Source of the DNA: Fimenecus sp051881355
Lineage (GTDB): Bacteria; Bacillota; Clostridia; Oscillospirales; Acutalibacteraceae
DNA: 22,886 nucleotides
Direction: 5' to 3'
Assembly: GCA_051881355.1 (NCBI GenBank)
Contig: JBJEPS010000027.1
Location: 1 to 22,886, forward strand
A model generated the notes under the pieces. The model was not told the origin of the DNA, searched no databases, and saw only the letters and a list, made by a program, of their open reading frames with translations. This document shows positions 21,228-22,886 of this stretch, one piece after another; position 1 is the stretch's first letter, and each line of letters starts with the position of its first letter. The translations under genes and the position numbers were made by a program.

Positions 21228-21692
21228 ATGGATAAAACGGATTTTATGCGGATTGCGCTCGACGCGGCAAAACAAAGTGCCGCTGAGGCGGAAGTCCCCG
21301 TGGGCGCGGTCATTGTGCGCAACGGGGAAGTTGTTGCCGTGGGCAGAAATCGCCGCGAAGCCGTAAAAGACGCGCTTTCGCATGCGGAAATCGAGGCGAT
21401 TCGCACTGCCTGTGCGGTTTTGGGCGGTTGGCGGCTTTGGGAGTGCGAAATGTTCGTGACCTTAGAGCCGTGCCCGATGTGCGCGGGCGCGATTCTGAAT
21501 GCGCGGATTCGCAAGGTGACTTTTGGGGCATATGACCCCAAAAACGGCGCGCTTTCAAGTGTAATGCAGATGTATGCGTATCCGTTTACCCACAAGCCCG
21601 CCGTCGAGGGCGGCGTTTTTGAAACGGAATGTGCCGCTGTGCTGTCGGATTTTTTTAAGAAATTACGGTCGCCGGGCGACACCGAATCGTAA
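21228..21692 (+). CDS. tadA: tRNA-specific adenosine deaminase TadA
   Basis: TadA, 154 residues, deaminates A34 to inosine in tRNA-Arg(ACG), letting one tRNA read CGU, CGC and CGA. The zinc-dependent deaminase motifs are present: HAE (52-54) with the catalytic Glu54, and PCPMC (81-85) with both zinc cysteines. WRLWECEMFVTLEPCPMCAG is typical of the family, as are the spacing and length. The start follows GGAAGAG. The last six residues, PGDTES, and the stop are encoded by a 17-base segment that also occurs in the repeat at 6806-6822, so the native C-terminus has probably been replaced by repeat sequence. Confidence 0.95.
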   Translation: MDKTDFMRIALDAAKQSAAEAEVPVGAVIVRNGEVVAVGRNRREAVKDALSHAEIEAIRTACAVLGGWRLWECEMFVTLEPCPMCAGAILNARIRKVTFGAYDPKNGALSSVMQMYAYPFTHKPAVEGGVFETECAAVLSDFFKKLRSPGDTES

Positions 21693-21698
21693 ATTTTG

Positions 21699-21855
21699 CT
21701 CCGTAAGTTTACTTGGTAGGGAATCTTTAAAAATCCTCTCGATTGGTCGCGCCAGCGCGACGGCAAATCGTTGGTTTACTTTGTACCGTTCTTAACTTTA
21801 TCCTCTCGATTGGAGATGGCATCTTGTAGGGAACAACCTTTGTGTTGTTCAAAAA
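21699..21855 (-). repeat. Family D repeats after tadA
   Basis: TCCGTAAGTTTACTTGGTAGG, ATCCTCTCGATTGGTCGCGCC, GGTTTACTTTGTACCG and ATCCTCTCGATTGGAGATGG mark two tandem family D units on the minus strand, ending in a short GAACAACctttGTGTTGTTC hairpin. The region is 228 bp long up to mrp; the rest holds only the mrp ribosome binding site and a weak TATATC. Confidence 0.65.
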
Positions 21856-21920
21856 TTTACAGCAAAAAAATCGAGCATTCTATTGTCTAGCATCTTATAT
21901 CTAAAAAGGAGATACAAAAA

Positions 21921-22727
21921 ATGAGTGAAGGTTGTTCCGGGAATTGCAGTTCCTGCTCTGAAAACTGTGAAAAGAAAGACATGCGCTTGCCCGAAAATAA
22001 GTACAGCACCGTCAAAAAGGTCATCGGGGTTGTCAGCGGCAAAGGCGGCGTCGGCAAAAGTCTTGTGACCTCTCTGTTGGCGGTCGCGGCGCAGTCTGCG
22101 GGCAAACAGGCGGCGATTTTGGACGCCGATGTAACCGGACCGTCTATCCCCAAAGCGTTCGGTCTGCACGAGCGTGCCGAAGGCAGTGAGGACGGGCTGT
22201 TCCCGATGCAAACCAAAACCGGAGTGCGCGTGATGAGCGTGAATTTGCTCTTAGAAAAAGAGGATGCCCCCGTCATTTGGCGCGGACCTGTGATTTCGGG
22301 GATGATTAACCAGTTTTGGCAAGAGGTCATTTGGGGCGATGTTGATTATATGTTTGTCGATATGCCGCCCGGCACCGGCGATGTGCCGCTGACTGTATTC
22401 CAAAGTCTGCCCGTGGACGGCATCGTCATTGTGACCACCCCGCAGGATTTGGTGACGCTGATTGTCAAAAAAGCGTATAACATGGCGAAAATGATGGACA
22501 TTCCCGTGTTGGGGCTGGTCGAAAATATGAGTTATTTTGAGTGCCCCGATTGCGGCAAACGCCATTCGGTTTTTGGAGAAAGCAAATTGGACGCGGTCGC
22601 AAAAGAGCTCGGTGTGCCCGTGCTTGCGCGGCTGCCGATTGACCCGAAAACCGCCGCATTGGTTGATAAAGGTGCGGTGGAATTGGCAAACACCGATATG
22701 TTTAACGATTTTATTGCGAAATTATAA
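21921..22727 (+). CDS. mrp: Mrp/NBP35-family Fe-S cluster carrier ATPase
   Basis: A 268-residue P-loop ATPase of the Mrp/ApbC/NBP35 group, which binds and transfers Fe-S clusters. The N-terminus carries four cysteines (C5, C9, C12, C16) in a Cx3Cx2Cx3C pattern, a possible cluster site. The deviant Walker A is SGKGGVGKS (about 39-47), with DADVTGPSIPKAFG and VDMPPGTGDVPLT as family signatures. The CxxC pair in ECPDCGK is the conserved cluster-bridging motif. The start follows AAGGAG at about 8 bp. It is followed by a strong terminator, so it may be a single-gene unit. Confidence 0.94.
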   Translation: MSEGCSGNCSSCSENCEKKDMRLPENKYSTVKKVIGVVSGKGGVGKSLVTSLLAVAAQSAGKQAAILDADVTGPSIPKAFGLHERAEGSEDGLFPMQTKTGVRVMSVNLLLEKEDAPVIWRGPVISGMINQFWQEVIWGDVDYMFVDMPPGTGDVPLTVFQSLPVDGIVIVTTPQDLVTLIVKKAYNMAKMMDIPVLGLVENMSYFECPDCGKRHSVFGESKLDAVAKELGVPVLARLPIDPKTAALVDKGAVELANTDMFNDFIAKL

Positions 22728-22734
22728 GACAGAT

Positions 22735-22767
22735 AACGGACGAGGCTTCGCGCTTCGTCCGTTTTTT
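22735..22767 (+). terminator. Intrinsic terminator of mrp
   Basis: ACGGACGA (22736-22743) pairs with TCGTCCGT (22755-22762), with additional pairing inside and a run of six T ending at 22767. It begins 8 bp after the mrp stop codon. Confidence 0.88.
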
Positions 22768-22833
22768 GTTGTAAGGGCGATGTCATTCCCGAAATAGGCG
22801 AATTCCGTCCGTCTCAACGTGGATAAATTTAAA

Positions 22834-22886
22834 TTTGTCATCCTGAGCGAAGCGAAGGATCTCAAAAAGAGAGTGCAACGAAAACG
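22834..22886. repeat. Family B hairpin repeat, copy 5, cut by the window end
   Basis: TTTGTCATCCTGAGCGAAGC and GAAGGATCTC match the left half of the family B copies; the right half lies beyond the window. Confidence 0.6.

Noticed and set aside
21846..21854. TGTTCAAAA, a minus-strand match to TTWTNAACA after tadA
   Set aside because: A single isolated match in a family D/C hairpin, explained by the repeat sequence.
22819..22827. CGTGGATAA near the window end, one mismatch from a DnaA box
   Set aside because: It is isolated, 10 kb from the origin candidate, and next to a repeat.

Overview
This window is the chromosomal replication-origin region of a Bacillota (Firmicutes) bacterium, probably a gut-type member of the Clostridia. 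The gene order is the classic one: parA, parB/noc, rsmG, mnmG, mnmE, khpB(jag), yidC, yidD, rnpA and rpmH on the minus strand, then dnaA, dnaN, rlbA(yaaA), recF, remB, gyrB and gyrA on the plus strand. The class assignment is inferred from synteny, remB, a short YidC without a lipobox, and protein style. A run of exactly 100 N at 6517-6616 shows that this is a draft or metagenome scaffold.

Layout. Positions 1-994 hold the start of parA, its promoter, a parS site inside a perfect 36-bp palindrome, and about 800 bp of palindromic repeats. Positions 995-9816 are leftward genes for segregation (ParB/Noc), rRNA and tRNA modification (RsmG, MnmG, MnmE), membrane insertion (YidC, YidD), an RNA-binding protein (KhpB), RNase P protein and ribosomal protein L34. 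A second parS lies inside mnmG. Positions 9817-10341 are the rpmH/dnaA divergent promoter region. Positions 10342-14899 carry dnaA and then the dnaN-rlbA-recF-remB cluster, and 15308-19838 carry gyrB-gyrA. Beyond the conserved core are a CPBP-family membrane protein with a Q/N/P/Y/G-rich tail, tadA and an Mrp-type Fe-S cluster carrier ATPase. Genes diverge from the dnaA region, so transcription is co-directional with the expected forks.

The most interesting signal is the origin itself. I see no exact canonical DnaA box (TTATCCACA) near dnaA. The 250 bp before dnaN instead holds six copies of TTWTNAACA. The last is followed by a GC-rich stretch, a run of CTA/CTG/TTA triplets resembling a DnaA-trio, and an AT-rich tract. 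DnaA itself has changed residues at positions that read the box in E. coli (Pro423 to Glu, Asp433 to Thr, Thr435 to Ser). Together these suggest that initiator and origin have co-diverged.

Other notable points are a ParB-family protein whose DNA-specificity residues mix the ParB and Noc types, and a possible hairpin over its ribosome binding site. Four families of short intergenic repeats are present; several copies abut or overlap the stop codons of parB/noc, mnmE, dnaA and tadA. A 105-bp tandem array surrounds the assembly gap. A small unlisted ORF follows khpB, and a consensus promoter fires almost directly into a terminator.
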